NCBI GenBank assembly: GCA_002502245.1
Contig: DAPW01000003.1
Coordinates: 1 to 59,574 of the forward strand
Reading direction: 5' to 3'
Origin: Methanoregula sp. UBA154
GTDB taxonomy: Archaea; Halobacteriota; Methanomicrobia; Methanomicrobiales; Methanospirillaceae
Length of the DNA: 59,574 nt
Under the pieces are notes generated by a model, which worked only from the letters and a program-made list of their open reading frames with translations, was not told the origin of the DNA and did not search any database. Numbering within the stretch: the stretch's first letter is position 1; the number at the start of each line of letters is the position of its first letter. This document shows positions 48,774 through 56,976 of this stretch, piece by piece. The position numbers were made by a program, and so were the translations under genes.

Positions 48774-49361
48774 TTATGCTTTCCTGCCAACAACAAGCGA
48801 CTGCTCGTGATGTGCCGGAAACAGGGGTGCCGGATCGAGCCCGCGGGCCCGGATCGCATCCCGGATCTCTGATTCGTAATCGCCGTTCCGGATCGTGCCG
48901 CTCTCCCCGTAGTGCACCACGAGGAGCTGATCGGCCAGCCGGTCGACTTCCCGCCTGACATAGCCGAGCAGGGGTCGCACGTACGAACACCCGCTCCTGC
49001 TCATCAGACGCTGGACTGCCTCGCGCGGGAGCATCGGGACCCGGTCATCGTACCGGGTACCGTCCCCGACCACGTCATATTCCGCAGAGAGCGATTCAAT
49101 GGCGGCCATGTGGACTGCGTTGATGGCATCGTTCGGATACCCCTTGGCAATCACCAGATCGGCCATTTTGTCCAGCATTCCTTTTTCAAATACCCTTTTT
49201 TTCAGGGGATAGCCCAATGCTTCAGCCGCAGCCTCAACAGACGGGATCAGGCGGAACGGGTCGAACACGAACGTGTTGAGTTCGACCTCGTAATACGTAC
49301 CCAGCATCATTGCTGCAAGGGAACTGTCCTTTCCGCCGCTGTACAGCACTCCAGCTTTCAT
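48774..49361 (-). CDS. PP-loop ATPase (tRNA thiolation-like)
   Basis: The 195-residue product starts at ATG 49361 with MKAGVLYSGGKDSSLAAMML, which contains the PP-loop SGGKDSS that binds ATP. Later parts read NDAINAVHMAAIESL, DVVGDGTRYDDRVPMLP and YVRREVDRLADQLL. It belongs to the adenine-nucleotide alpha-hydrolase superfamily group found beside ribosomal genes in archaea and is suspected of tRNA modification; the exact reaction is not known. It overlaps the PDCD5 stop by one base (TAATG). Confidence 0.85.
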   Translation of the reverse strand: MKAGVLYSGGKDSSLAAMMLGTYYEVELNTFVFDPFRLIPSVEAAAEALGYPLKKRVFEKGMLDKMADLVIAKGYPNDAINAVHMAAIESLSAEYDVVGDGTRYDDRVPMLPREAVQRLMSRSGCSYVRPLLGYVRREVDRLADQLLVVHYGESGTIRNGDYESEIRDAIRARGLDPAPLFPAHHEQSLVVGRKA

Positions 49362-49699
49362 TATCGTCTGGTAATGGAGTAATCCCGCTTTTTTGGCGCG
49401 AGCTGCCTGAGCAGCTCCTTTAGCTGTGCATCGGTAATCTTCTGTTTGAGCCGTCCGCTCTGTGCGAGCGCTATCAGCTGCTGCTCGACCGCTCCGGCAA
49501 ACTCGGGCTTGGTCAGCTTGATGGTATTCAGCCGCTCTCTTGCATCGGGCTCGAGAACCTGCATAAGTATCATCTGGATCTGGGACTTCTGCCGTTGCTG
49601 GCGTTCGAGCTCTTCCTGCATGCCCTGCTGGTCGCCAGCCTGCTGTTGCAGCTGTGCCATTCTGCGCCTGCGGAGTTCTGCTAGCTCGTCGTCTCCCAT
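49361..49699 (-). CDS. DNA-binding protein of the PDCD5 family
   Basis: This 112-residue protein starts MGDDELAELRRRRMAQLQQQ and has the PDCD5 three-helix core: ILMQVLEPDARERLNTIKLT, VEQQLIALAQSGRL, KITDAQLKELLRQLAP. A four-codon upstream ATG exists but the chosen start matches the family. Archaeal members bind nucleic acids, and the human relative promotes apoptosis through other proteins. Located directly after S19e, as in most euryarchaea. Confidence 0.92.
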   Translation of the reverse strand: MGDDELAELRRRRMAQLQQQAGDQQGMQEELERQQRQKSQIQMILMQVLEPDARERLNTIKLTKPEFAGAVEQQLIALAQSGRLKQKITDAQLKELLRQLAPKKRDYSITRR

Positions 49700-49707
49700 A
49701 GTACACC

Positions 49708-50310
49708 TCACTGGGGTGCTTCTGCTTTATCTGCTTTCTTGCCTTCGGACTTCTTTGCCGGTTTCTTCTCGGTTTTTGCGCCCTCGGCTCCCATAGCAGC
49801 TGCCGCCTTCTCGCCCTTTGCCTTACCCTTCTTGCCTTCGGCCTTTTTGGGTTCCTCAACTACGGGCTTGACACGCTTGGGTACCGGTGCCGGCGGGTTC
49901 TTTGAGACTTCCTGCGAGAGGTTGTCAAGGAACTTCATGCCTTCAGGGGATACCCGGCGCCCGGTCTTGTCGTGAATGATAAGGCCGGCTGCCTCGAGCT
50001 GCTGGAGGGACTTCCGGAGGATAGAGCCGCTGCCCTTACGGAACGCGTTGGGCCGGGAACCGCGGTTCTTGTTGCCACCGTAGAAACTCCGCATCCGTTC
50101 AACGCCCAGCGGGCCGTCGACGTAGACGCGTCTCAATACTGCTGCTGCCCGGGTGAACCACCAGTCGGGGTCTTCGGGGGGCATCTCTTTGTGCACGCCC
50201 GTCTTGGCAAAGGCAGCCCATGCCGGCGGAACGATCTCCTTCCGCTTCTTGAGCTCCTCGGCGGCCCTCCTGATGATGTGGTCCGGGGGGACATCGTATA
50301 CTGTTGTCAT
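49708..50310 (-). CDS. rps19e: 30S ribosomal protein S19e
   Basis: The 200-residue protein has the eS19 winged-helix core over about residues 1-145: MTTVYDVPPDHIIRRAAEEL, DWWFTRAAAVLRRVYVDGP, GGNKNRGSRPNAFRKGSGSI, LQQLEAAGLI. The last 55 or so residues are a low-complexity tail rich in Lys, Ala, Glu and Pro (GKKGKAKGEKAAAAMGAEGA). Archaeal S19e is usually near 150 residues, so this tail is an extension. It is preceded by a 350-base gap with a double-hairpin element, and yhbY lies beyond that. Confidence 0.95.
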   Translation of the reverse strand: MTTVYDVPPDHIIRRAAEELKKRKEIVPPAWAAFAKTGVHKEMPPEDPDWWFTRAAAVLRRVYVDGPLGVERMRSFYGGNKNRGSRPNAFRKGSGSILRKSLQQLEAAGLIIHDKTGRRVSPEGMKFLDNLSQEVSKNPPAPVPKRVKPVVEEPKKAEGKKGKAKGEKAAAAMGAEGAKTEKKPAKKSEGKKADKAEAPQ

Positions 50311-50659
50311 CTAATACCTCACTGTTGATAATGAAATAACAGTCTTAACTTATTGGTGAGGAGGGTTCTTATATATTTCCACAGGCGGATAGTCCGACGG
50401 AGGGGGGAGGAACACGACTATTCTTTCCTATGAATGATACATTCGAATCCGGGAGAGTCGTTGAAGATCAGGAGAACCTCACCGCATGAGGGCTTCTCCG
50501 AGGCCCGGCGGGGCAGATTACCGGGTTTGGAAGTGTGTGCATGGTAACGAACGGCCACCGCGGGGCGCCCTTCGGGGCGGCGGGCACCAATCATTATCGG
50601 GGGTATGGGGGAATCAGCCCCCATCATTGATCACAAACCGGTAAGAATCGTGAAAAACT
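50311..50659. other. Gap inside the superoperon with structured sequence
   Basis: No gene is supported between yhbY and S19e. AT-rich TATA-like sequence just upstream of S19e (TTATATATTTCC at 50369-50380) may be the S19e promoter, read on the minus strand as GGAAATATATAA. The double-hairpin element at 50477 and a GC-rich repeat CGCGGGGCGCCC..GGGGCGGCGG at about 50560-50583 follow, then GGGGGAATCAGCCCCC at 50609-50624. Confidence 0.45.
50477..50515 (+). repeat. Dispersed double-hairpin element, copy 3
   Basis: Hairpin 1 is CCTCA-CCGCA-TGAGG (50477-50491), with the stem bases swapped relative to the copy at 34903. Hairpin 2 follows directly: GCTTC-TCC-GAGGC (50492-50504), with one G-U pair. 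The tail CCGGCGGGGCAG matches the copy at 33-80. Located in the gap between yhbY and S19e. Confidence 0.55.
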
Positions 50660-50980
50660 CTATTTCTTCTCCGCCCGTTTCATCCTCCCGGATTCCCGTG
50701 CCGTCCGGGTGACCGGTTTCCTCACGGGTGCTGCCGGTGCAGCCTTCCCCGTCCCGGCGAGCACCATGGTTCTTCCCCGCACTTCCACCAGTTTTGCCTT
50801 AGCCTGAGCGGCAATGGCTTCCGGATCGACCATGGTGTTCTGCAGCCATTTTACTTTGATCAGCTTGCGCTTCTTGAGCTGTGACACGATCTCTTCAATC
50901 ATGGTCTCCGTACAGCCCTGCTTGCCAATCCAGACGGTCGGCTTAAGGTCCTGCATTGATCGGTCAGTTGTTTCGGTCAT
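50660..50980 (-). CDS. YhbY/CRM-domain RNA-binding protein
   Basis: The 106-residue protein has a CRM domain: LKPTVWIGKQGCTETMIEEI, LKKRKLIKVKWLQNT and LVEVRGRTMVLAG, followed by a basic Ala/Pro/Arg tail. Bacterial YhbY binds pre-50S particles, and the archaeal form is thought to act in ribosome assembly. It overlaps the end of rnp4 by 17 bases and belongs to the same operon. The downstream gap to S19e is unusually long. Confidence 0.88.
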   Translation of the reverse strand: MTETTDRSMQDLKPTVWIGKQGCTETMIEEIVSQLKKRKLIKVKWLQNTMVDPEAIAAQAKAKLVEVRGRTMVLAGTGKAAPAAPVRKPVTRTARESGRMKRAEKK

Positions 50981-51290
50981 GTGGTCTCACTACCCGGTAT
51001 CTCATCTTCTTATTGCATATCCCGCAGGTCACCACTACAGTGCTGCGGTGCACGCGCACCCGCATGTTCTGCCCCGGTACAAGGAACGTGAAACAGTGGT
51101 GGCAGTACTGGCGGCGGAATTCGCGATCCATCCGTACCCGCTGGCGCATGGCAATCCGAAGGGCTAGCGCTACATAACGGTTACTCCGGTCTGGATGCTC
51201 ATGGTATGCCTCGCGTGCCCTGAGAAACAGCACACCGATCCGTTCCTTTGCCACCATCTTTGTCGTGGGGTTCTTTGAACGCTCTTTCAT
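50964..51290 (-). CDS. rnp4: RNase P protein component 4 (Rpr2/Rpp21)
   Basis: This 108-residue protein has two N-terminal helices (VAKERIGVLFLRAREAYHEH, then RYVALALRIAMRQRVRMD) and a zinc ribbon with CHHC (about 63-66) and CGIC (about 89-92). With Rpp29 it helps archaeal RNase P bind pre-tRNA. The Pop5 and Rpp30 genes are at 3.5-4.7 kb. It starts the visible superoperon, and its stop lies inside yhbY (17-base overlap). Confidence 0.92.
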   Translation of the reverse strand: MKERSKNPTTKMVAKERIGVLFLRAREAYHEHPDRSNRYVALALRIAMRQRVRMDREFRRQYCHHCFTFLVPGQNMRVRVHRSTVVVTCGICNKKMRYRVVRPHDRNN

Positions 51291-51376
51291 GAGGGACCTG
51301 CCGGCATCCGGTTGTGCATACTATGGGCGTCCCATGTAAAAAAGTCGCGGTGAGGGGGAGAGAGCTGACCGTAATG

Positions 51377-51982
51377 TCAGCGGATCCGCACAATCCTGCC
51401 GGCAATAACCAGCCGATCCTCGCAGAAGAGGCGGACCGCTTCCGGGTAACACGTGTGCTCTTCGACAAGGATCCGCTCAGCGAGCGACTCCTCATCATCA
51501 TCCTCGCGAACCGGCACGCATTTCTGGAGGATGATGGGGCCGCAGTCAAGGTTCTCGTCCACGAAATGGACCGTGCACCCGGCCACCTTCACCCCGTACG
51601 CAACGGCCTGACGCTGCGCATGGAGGCCGGTGAACCCCGGGAGCAGGGCAGGGTGGATGTTGACGATCTTGTGCGGGAACGCCTGCACGATTGCAACACC
51701 AAGAATCCGCATATAGCCGGCGAGCACGAAGAGATCGGCCTCCTGCCGCTGCATGGCGTCGAGAAGCGCTAGCTCGTATTCCGCCTTGGACGTGAAAGAG
51801 GCATAATCGAGCACCACGACCGGGACCTCTGCTCTCTGTGCCCGTTCAATAGCATAGGCCTTCGGATTGTCGGTGATAAGGGCAACACACGACGCCGGGA
51901 TCCGGCCGGCAGCAATGGCCTCGATGACCGCCTGGAAATTTGAACCCCGTCCCGAAGCAAGCACGGCAATACGTTTTTTCAT
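51377..51982 (-). CDS. purN: Phosphoribosylglycinamide formyltransferase PurN
   Basis: The 201-residue enzyme adds a formyl group to GAR in purine synthesis. The N-terminal phosphate loop is LASGRGSNFQAVI (about 8-20). The catalytic residues appear in VNIHPALLPGFTGLHAQRQA (Asn and His at about 107-109) and in CTVHFVDENLDCGPII (Asp). Its start overlaps the upstream HlyC-like gene by four bases (ATGA), although the two have no obvious shared role. Length is normal. Confidence 0.96.
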   Translation of the reverse strand: MKKRIAVLASGRGSNFQAVIEAIAAGRIPASCVALITDNPKAYAIERAQRAEVPVVVLDYASFTSKAEYELALLDAMQRQEADLFVLAGYMRILGVAIVQAFPHKIVNIHPALLPGFTGLHAQRQAVAYGVKVAGCTVHFVDENLDCGPIILQKCVPVREDDDEESLAERILVEEHTCYPEAVRLFCEDRLVIAGRIVRIR

Positions 51983-53283
51983 TTTTTCTCCTGCGGCGTA
52001 CTGTCGCCAGCCGGCTTCCGGCCGTTCCCATGGGCTGCATGGTTGACGATCTTCACCTTGACAATGCGCCGGCCGTGCATCTGCATGACCAGGAGGGTAA
52101 GCCGGCCGTTGTCTATATCCACCTTTTCCCCCGGGTGCTGCGGGAGATGCCCGAGCCGGTCGATGACAAGACCGCCGATGGTCTCATAGGATTCGTCGGT
52201 AGGCAGCGCAAGGACCAGGGTCTCGTTGATCTCTTCAACCCACATCTGGCCGTCAACAACATGGACGCCCGGAGCGAGTTCCTGCACGCCGTCCTCTTCC
52301 TTGTCGAACTCGTCAAGGATGTCCCCGACCAGTTCTTCTAAAATGTCCTCGACCGTGATGATCCCGACAAAACTGCTGTACTCATCGATCACGATTGCCA
52401 TCTGGACCCGGTGCACCCGGAGTTCCTTCAACAGGTCATCGATCTTCTTGGTCTCGGGAACGAACATGGGGTCGTACATTATCTCACGGACGGTTGAGTC
52501 CTTGCGGTGCGAGACCATGGCGGAGAAGACGTCCTTGACGTTCAGGATGCCGGTGATGTTGTCGATCTGGTCGTGATATACCGGTATGCGGGAAAAGCCG
52601 GTGTCGTTGAAGATCCGTATCGCTTCCTCAAATGAGATTGTGTCTTCCATCAGGACCACGTTGACGCGGGGTGTCATGATCTCACGGGCTGTGGTGTCCC
52701 CGAACTCCAGCACCGAGTAGAGCATGTCCTGCTCGTCCTGCTCTATGGTCCCCTCTTCCTTGCCCACATCGATCCATTCTTTGATCTCGTCTTCCGTCAC
52801 GGCCGGTTCGACAGTGTCCTTCCCCATGCCAAGTTTGGGGCTCACCCGTTCCAGGATCCAGATGATCGGGGCAAACAGTTTTGACAGGATGAGGATTACC
52901 GGGGCGACCGTGAGGGCGAACGTGTCCGACGCCCTTGCTGCATAGATCTTTGGCCCGACCTCCCCAAAGACCAGAAGGATGATCACCACAACACCGGTAG
53001 CAATCCCTACTCCGACATCACCGAACAGCCGGAGGGCTATCGCTGTTGCGATTGCAGCTGCTCCGATATTGACAATATTATTGCCAATGAGGATCGTGAT
53101 AAGTAAATGTTCTGGCGATTCCTTCAGTGCCAGAAGAGCATGCGATCCAACCCGGTTCTCGTTGTCAAGCGTCCTCACTTTTGCACGGGTTATTGAGATG
53201 AGGGCGACTTCCGAACTCGAGAAAAACGCAGACAAAAGGACACAGAGAATGAAAAGAAAGATTTCAAGAGCGTATTCTATCAT
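51979..53283 (-). CDS. CNNM/HlyC-type membrane protein with CBS domains
   Basis: The 434-residue protein has four parts in order. A DUF21 transmembrane domain (about 1-170) includes AFFSSSEVALISITRAKVRT and ILIGNNIVNIGAAA. Two CBS domains (about 205-325) include PRVNVVLMEDTISFEEAI and RVHRVQMAIVIDEYSSFVG. A CorC/HlyC C-terminal domain (about 340-420) includes VDGQMWVEEINETL. Relatives move or sense magnesium and other divalent ions. The hemolysin label is historical. It is the first gene of a pair with purN. Confidence 0.93.
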   Translation of the reverse strand: MIEYALEIFLFILCVLLSAFFSSSEVALISITRAKVRTLDNENRVGSHALLALKESPEHLLITILIGNNIVNIGAAAIATAIALRLFGDVGVGIATGVVVIILLVFGEVGPKIYAARASDTFALTVAPVILILSKLFAPIIWILERVSPKLGMGKDTVEPAVTEDEIKEWIDVGKEEGTIEQDEQDMLYSVLEFGDTTAREIMTPRVNVVLMEDTISFEEAIRIFNDTGFSRIPVYHDQIDNITGILNVKDVFSAMVSHRKDSTVREIMYDPMFVPETKKIDDLLKELRVHRVQMAIVIDEYSSFVGIITVEDILEELVGDILDEFDKEEDGVQELAPGVHVVDGQMWVEEINETLVLALPTDESYETIGGLVIDRLGHLPQHPGEKVDIDNGRLTLLVMQMHGRRIVKVKIVNHAAHGNGRKPAGDSTPQEKK

Positions 53284-53370
53284 TATGTTTCACAACGTGC
53301 GGGTGCACGCAAATGACTTCAACTGAAAGTATACCAGTATATTCGGGAACGGATTTAATAAAACCAGCGC

Positions 53371-54192
53371 TTATCCCATACATTCCTGCAAGAATGCACG
53401 ATCGCGGGAGAGGACGGCTATCTTCTCTTCAGCGGTAAGAGGATGCGGGAAATTCAGGTCATCAATCTCGAGGGTCAGGGGCCCGGCATACCCGGCGTCC
53501 TTCAGGGCAGACATCACCGGTTCCATGAGCGGGTTCCGGTCGAGCGGCAGGTGCAGCGTCTTTCCTTCTTTCCGGCTGATGTGCACGTTTGCCAGACGGT
53601 CATGGCAGAGCTCGATATACCGGAGCGGCTCTTCTTCGGATTTCACGAAGGCATGGGATGTATCAAGCGTGAAAAAAAGCCACGGTTCATCGTCCAGCAG
53701 CTGGCGGACGCGTTCCGGTGTGCAGAGGAACGAGTTGACCGCCGGTTCCATGTTCTCCATGCAGATCTTCAGGGAGTCGTGCATTGCCACTTCGCGAAGG
53801 GCGGAGAGGTAATGCCCAAACCGGATAAAATCCGCCGTGCCGGGAGGGCGTTTTGCGGTGCGCCGGCCGGGGTGGAGTGTGAGCACGCGGGCACCCAGCT
53901 GCTCTGCAATTGCAACCGAGCGGACCGCATAGTTAATCGAGACTTCCGCTACCTCCGGGTTGATCGAACAGGGGTTCAGGTCGAGTATCGGCGCATGCAC
54001 GGTTATCGCGGGGAGTTCCGGGTGATGCTTTCGGCAGGAGAGCACCTCTTCTGTGGGAAGACCGCGGAGCCAGAAGTGCGGGGTCTCGAGCCAGTACTCG
54101 ATCCCGTCAAGACCGGCCCGTGAGACAAAACTGAAGATCTCCGGGCTTGTGTACTCGTGGAAGAACATGCTGGATACGGCGAGCGGAACCAT
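53371..54192 (-). CDS. Sugar phosphate isomerase/epimerase-like TIM barrel
   Basis: The product has 273 residues starting MVPLAVSSMFFHEYTSPEIF. It is an AP-endonuclease-2-like TIM barrel with probable metal ligands in ITVHAPILDLNPCSIN, VLTLHPGRR, ICMENMEPA, LDTSHAF, NVHISRKEGKTLHLPLD and TLEIDD. Many such proteins act on sugars or inositols; a nuclease role is less likely. The substrate cannot be told. It is divergent from xseA with 42 bases between the starts. Confidence 0.83.
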   Translation of the reverse strand: MVPLAVSSMFFHEYTSPEIFSFVSRAGLDGIEYWLETPHFWLRGLPTEEVLSCRKHHPELPAITVHAPILDLNPCSINPEVAEVSINYAVRSVAIAEQLGARVLTLHPGRRTAKRPPGTADFIRFGHYLSALREVAMHDSLKICMENMEPAVNSFLCTPERVRQLLDDEPWLFFTLDTSHAFVKSEEEPLRYIELCHDRLANVHISRKEGKTLHLPLDRNPLMEPVMSALKDAGYAGPLTLEIDDLNFPHPLTAEEKIAVLSRDRAFLQECMG

Positions 54193-54234
54193 AACCCTCC
54201 TATTTGATATGCGGTTTTGTCCTAATAGTTGTTG

Positions 54235-55485
54235 ATGGACTGGTTCAGTACCAGAGAAGAACCACCGTGCAGCAGCGCTGCTCCCCTCCGGGTCTCCGAG
54301 CTCTCGGCAATCATTACTGAACTCCTTGACGATCCAAGGCTCCAGGACATCCGGGTCCGGGGCGAGGTGACCAATTACAAGCACCACGGGCGTGGCCACC
54401 GTTACTTCTCACTCTCGGAGAAAGGCGGGGGCAATACCGCCGCGGTCATCAAGTGCGTGATGTGGCGGTCGGATGCCGACCGGCTCGCGTTCACGCCCGG
54501 AGAGGGCATGGAAGTGGTAGTCTCCGGTTCCGTGACCCTCTACGCCCCGCACGGGGCATACCAGCTGCAGGTGAAAAAGATAGAGAAGGCCGGCCTCGGG
54601 GAGAAGTACCTGCAGGTCGAACAGTGGAAAAAGGAACTTGCGGCACAGGGCCTTTTTGCTTTGGAGCGCAAGCGGGAACTTCCGGCATTCCCGGCAAGGA
54701 TTGGGGTAGTCACGTCCGAGACCGGCGCGGTCATCCATGATATACGGAACGTGGTGGAGCGGCGGTACCCGGTCTCGATCGTCATATCCCCGACCGCAGT
54801 GCAGGGTGAGGGAGCATACCGGGATATTGCCGCGGCAATCCGGCGGCTGGCCGGTCTGGTGGATGTGGTCATTGTAGCCCGGGGCGGCGGGAGTTTCGAG
54901 GACTTGTTTGAATTCAATCATCCCGATGTTGTCAGGGCCATTGCCGCATGTCCGGTGCCGGTGGTCAGTGCCATCGGCCACGAGGTCGATGTGACACTGG
55001 CCGATCTCGCTGCGGACGTACGGGCGCCCACCCCGTCAGCCGCGGCCGAGCTCGTGGTCCCGGACCGGAGCATCCTCTCCCTCCGGCTGCAGGAGCTGCG
55101 GGTCCGTATGGACTCTGCCCTGCTTGGGAGGGTGGCGTGGGCAAAAGAGGAGATCTGCAGCTTCCGGGACCGGCTCCGCCCCCAGCGGTTTCTCCGGCGG
55201 CTGGATGAGCGGAAGACGGCAACAGCAGACCTTGCCGACCGGCTCGAACGGGGATTCTCTACCCGGCTGGATCGCGAACGGCTCCTTCTCGCCGGGATGA
55301 GGGCGGCACTTGAGGGCAGGAGCCCCCGTGCCGTGCTCGCCCGGGGGTACTGTGTTGCGGAAAAAAACGGCCGGGTCGTGCGGGGCACCGGGGAGATAAG
55401 ACAGGAAGACCGGCTGAAACTCCGGTTTTACGACGGCAACAGCGAGGTACGTGTGGAGCGTGTGGACCATGACAGGGACTTATGA
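54235..55485 (+). CDS. xseA: Exodeoxyribonuclease VII large subunit
   Basis: The 416-residue protein starts at ATG 54235 (MDWFSTREEPP). The N-terminal OB fold (about 18-115) reads LRVSELSAIITELLDDPRLQ and VRGEVTNYKHHGRGHRYFSL. The core has RIGVVTSETGAVIHDIRNVV, VIVARGGGSFEDLFEFN and VSAIGHEVDVTLADLAADVR, followed by a coiled-coil helical region and a C-terminal strand set with PRAVLARGYCVAEK. ExoVII degrades single-stranded DNA from both ends in bacteria; methanogens have it patchily, so transfer from bacteria is likely. xseB follows with a 17-base overlap. Confidence 0.95.
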   Translation: MDWFSTREEPPCSSAAPLRVSELSAIITELLDDPRLQDIRVRGEVTNYKHHGRGHRYFSLSEKGGGNTAAVIKCVMWRSDADRLAFTPGEGMEVVVSGSVTLYAPHGAYQLQVKKIEKAGLGEKYLQVEQWKKELAAQGLFALERKRELPAFPARIGVVTSETGAVIHDIRNVVERRYPVSIVISPTAVQGEGAYRDIAAAIRRLAGLVDVVIVARGGGSFEDLFEFNHPDVVRAIAACPVPVVSAIGHEVDVTLADLAADVRAPTPSAAAELVVPDRSILSLRLQELRVRMDSALLGRVAWAKEEICSFRDRLRPQRFLRRLDERKTATADLADRLERGFSTRLDRERLLLAGMRAALEGRSPRAVLARGYCVAEKNGRVVRGTGEIRQEDRLKLRFYDGNSEVRVERVDHDRDL

Positions 55486-55654
55486 AGCCAAGATCGAAGA
55501 ACTGAAACGAATCATAGAAAAGATCGAGGACGGGAATACGAGCCTTGACGAGAGCATGCGCCTTTACGAGCAGGGCGCAGCACTGGTAAAACAGTGCGAG
55601 ACCCTGCTGGCTGATGCCGAGATGAAGATCACAACGCTCAGCCGGGACGCGTAG
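55469..55654 (+). CDS. xseB: Exodeoxyribonuclease VII small subunit
   Basis: The 61-residue protein, from ATG 55469 (MTGTYEAKIEELKRIIEKIE), has the complete small-subunit pattern: a helical hairpin with LEEGNTSLDESMRLYEQG-type sequence (DGNTSLDESMRLYEQGAALV) and a final TTLSRD. Several copies coat the large subunit. The start lies 17 bases inside xseA. Converges on the DUF371 gene, with a 17-base overlap of the ends. Confidence 0.94.
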   Translation: MTGTYEAKIEELKRIIEKIEDGNTSLDESMRLYEQGAALVKQCETLLADAEMKITTLSRDA

Positions 55655-56066
55655 CGGTCAGGGTTACGATCATCTCTTTTCCCCGTGCCAGGTTTTCCAT
55701 AAGCTCCCGCGGAAGGGTCAGGGCTGTTGCATCGGACAGGATCCCGATCGTCCGGCTGCAGACAAACGCGCTCTTCCGCCAGACTATATCGGCCGGGTGG
55801 TCCAGCGGGAGCTGTGAAGACCCGCGTGACCGGACTTCCGCGCTCATCACGCCGCACACAAGGCGGGTGACGAGGACTGCTTCATCGTGTGCAAGAACGG
55901 TCCTGAATGTCGGCGAGAGCCCGGCACATCCCTTGTCGGCTGCAATGCCGATGATACAATTACCGTTCTTTGTAAGGTGGTCCTCGCACGTCACTTCAAA
56001 CGTTGTCGGGTGAGTACCGAGGACCAGCGGGTGTCCCCGGCACCGGATGATCTCCTGTGCCTCCAT
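55638..56066 (-). CDS. DUF371 protein
   Basis: The 142-residue protein matches archaeal DUF371: IIRCRGHPLVLGTHPTTFEV, DHLTKNGNCIIGIAADKGCA, SRGSSQLPLDHPADIVWRKS and ATALTLPRELMENLARG. The family is archaea-specific and unassigned. The conserved H-P-x-x-L..HPTT and the K-S-x-F pattern suggest an enzyme or ligand-binding barrel. It converges on xseB with a small overlap, and its start is 33 bases before that of the divergent zinc-finger gene. Confidence 0.88.
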   Translation of the reverse strand: MEAQEIIRCRGHPLVLGTHPTTFEVTCEDHLTKNGNCIIGIAADKGCAGLSPTFRTVLAHDEAVLVTRLVCGVMSAEVRSRGSSQLPLDHPADIVWRKSAFVCSRTIGILSDATALTLPRELMENLARGKEMIVTLTATRPG

Positions 56067-56099
56067 GCTTTATCATGTGAGGGTTGCCATTCATATTCA

Positions 56100-56675
56100 A
56101 TGTTTATCACCGCCAGCTGCCCCGAGTGCAAAGATGAGACCGAGCACGAAGTGGTCGCGGACTCCCGCGACCTGCTCGTCCGGTGCACGACCTGCGGTCA
56201 TCACCAGCGGATCCCAAAAGAACGCGAACCGCAGGCTCTCCAGGTAAAAGCAATTGTTTCCCGCGAAGGTACATCACGGGTCTGCAGTATCGAGCTTGCA
56301 AAAGACGATGAATGTAATCTGGAGAACCACCTGGTTGCCGAGTGCGGCGACGATGCATTCGGCGTGGAAATAACGGCTATCGAATGTGGCGACAAGAGGG
56401 TGATGCGGGCAAAAGCTGCTGACATCACGACTCTCTGGACCCGGACCATCGAGAACGTCGTGGTCAAGATCTCCATCCATGACGGCAGAAAGACGATCCC
56501 CGTCTATATGGAATGCGATGGCGAACAGCCATTCGTGGTCGGCGAAATGTACACAGTTTCCGGCAAGCGGTTCAAAATCTCGCACCTGAAACTCCGCGAC
56601 GGCCCGCTCATGCGAAAAGAGGGCTGGAAGACGGTCGCTCACCGCGTTAAGCGGATTTACGGTTTCCGGTTATAG
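56100..56675 (+). CDS. HVO_0476-type zinc-finger protein
   Basis: The 191-residue product from ATG 56100 begins MFITASCPECKDETEHEVV and has a zinc ribbon made of CPEC (7-10) and CTTC (about 30-33). A beta-rich remainder follows, with LWTRTIENVVVKISIHDGRK, FVVGEMYTVSGKRFKISHLK and a C-terminal VKRIYGFRL. The family is known from haloarchaea and methanogens as a zinc-finger protein without assigned function. Its last bases overlap the end of the convergent thioredoxin gene by six. Confidence 0.83.
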   Translation: MFITASCPECKDETEHEVVADSRDLLVRCTTCGHHQRIPKEREPQALQVKAIVSREGTSRVCSIELAKDDECNLENHLVAECGDDAFGVEITAIECGDKRVMRAKAADITTLWTRTIENVVVKISIHDGRKTIPVYMECDGEQPFVVGEMYTVSGKRFKISHLKLRDGPLMRKEGWKTVAHRVKRIYGFRL

Positions 56676-56930
56676 GTACTTTTTGAACGTTTCCTGCAGC
56701 TGTTCCGGGTGGACGACCCCCTCGAACCGCTCGCGGACAATGCCGTCCTGCAGAAGGATGACCGTGGGAGTCACCTTCAGCTGGTAGTCTTTGATGTAGT
56801 GCGGATTTTCAACCGCATCAATCTCTTCTATTTTAAGGCCGAGGGCCTTTTCCACTTCCCGGTTGATCGGTTCCTGCTCCATGCAGCCCATGCAACCGGG
56901 CTGGAAAAAACAGAGTACACGCACTGCCAT
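56670..56930 (-). CDS. Thioredoxin-fold protein with CMGC motif
   Basis: This 86-residue protein is a compact thioredoxin fold: VRVLCFFQPGCMGCMEQEPI carries the active-site pair CMGC (residues 13-16), followed by YQLKVTPTVILLQDGIVRER with the cis-proline (VTPT) and a C-terminal helix. Small archaeal thioredoxins of this type reduce disulfides in methanogenesis enzymes. The CxxC order and the glycine-rich first loop are normal. Converges on the zinc-finger gene. Confidence 0.88.
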   Translation of the reverse strand: MAVRVLCFFQPGCMGCMEQEPINREVEKALGLKIEEIDAVENPHYIKDYQLKVTPTVILLQDGIVRERFEGVVHPEQLQETFKKYL

Positions 56931-56976
56931 GGATGTGAATCAGCAGCCACGTATTAAAAAAGTATGGGTGAGTTCT

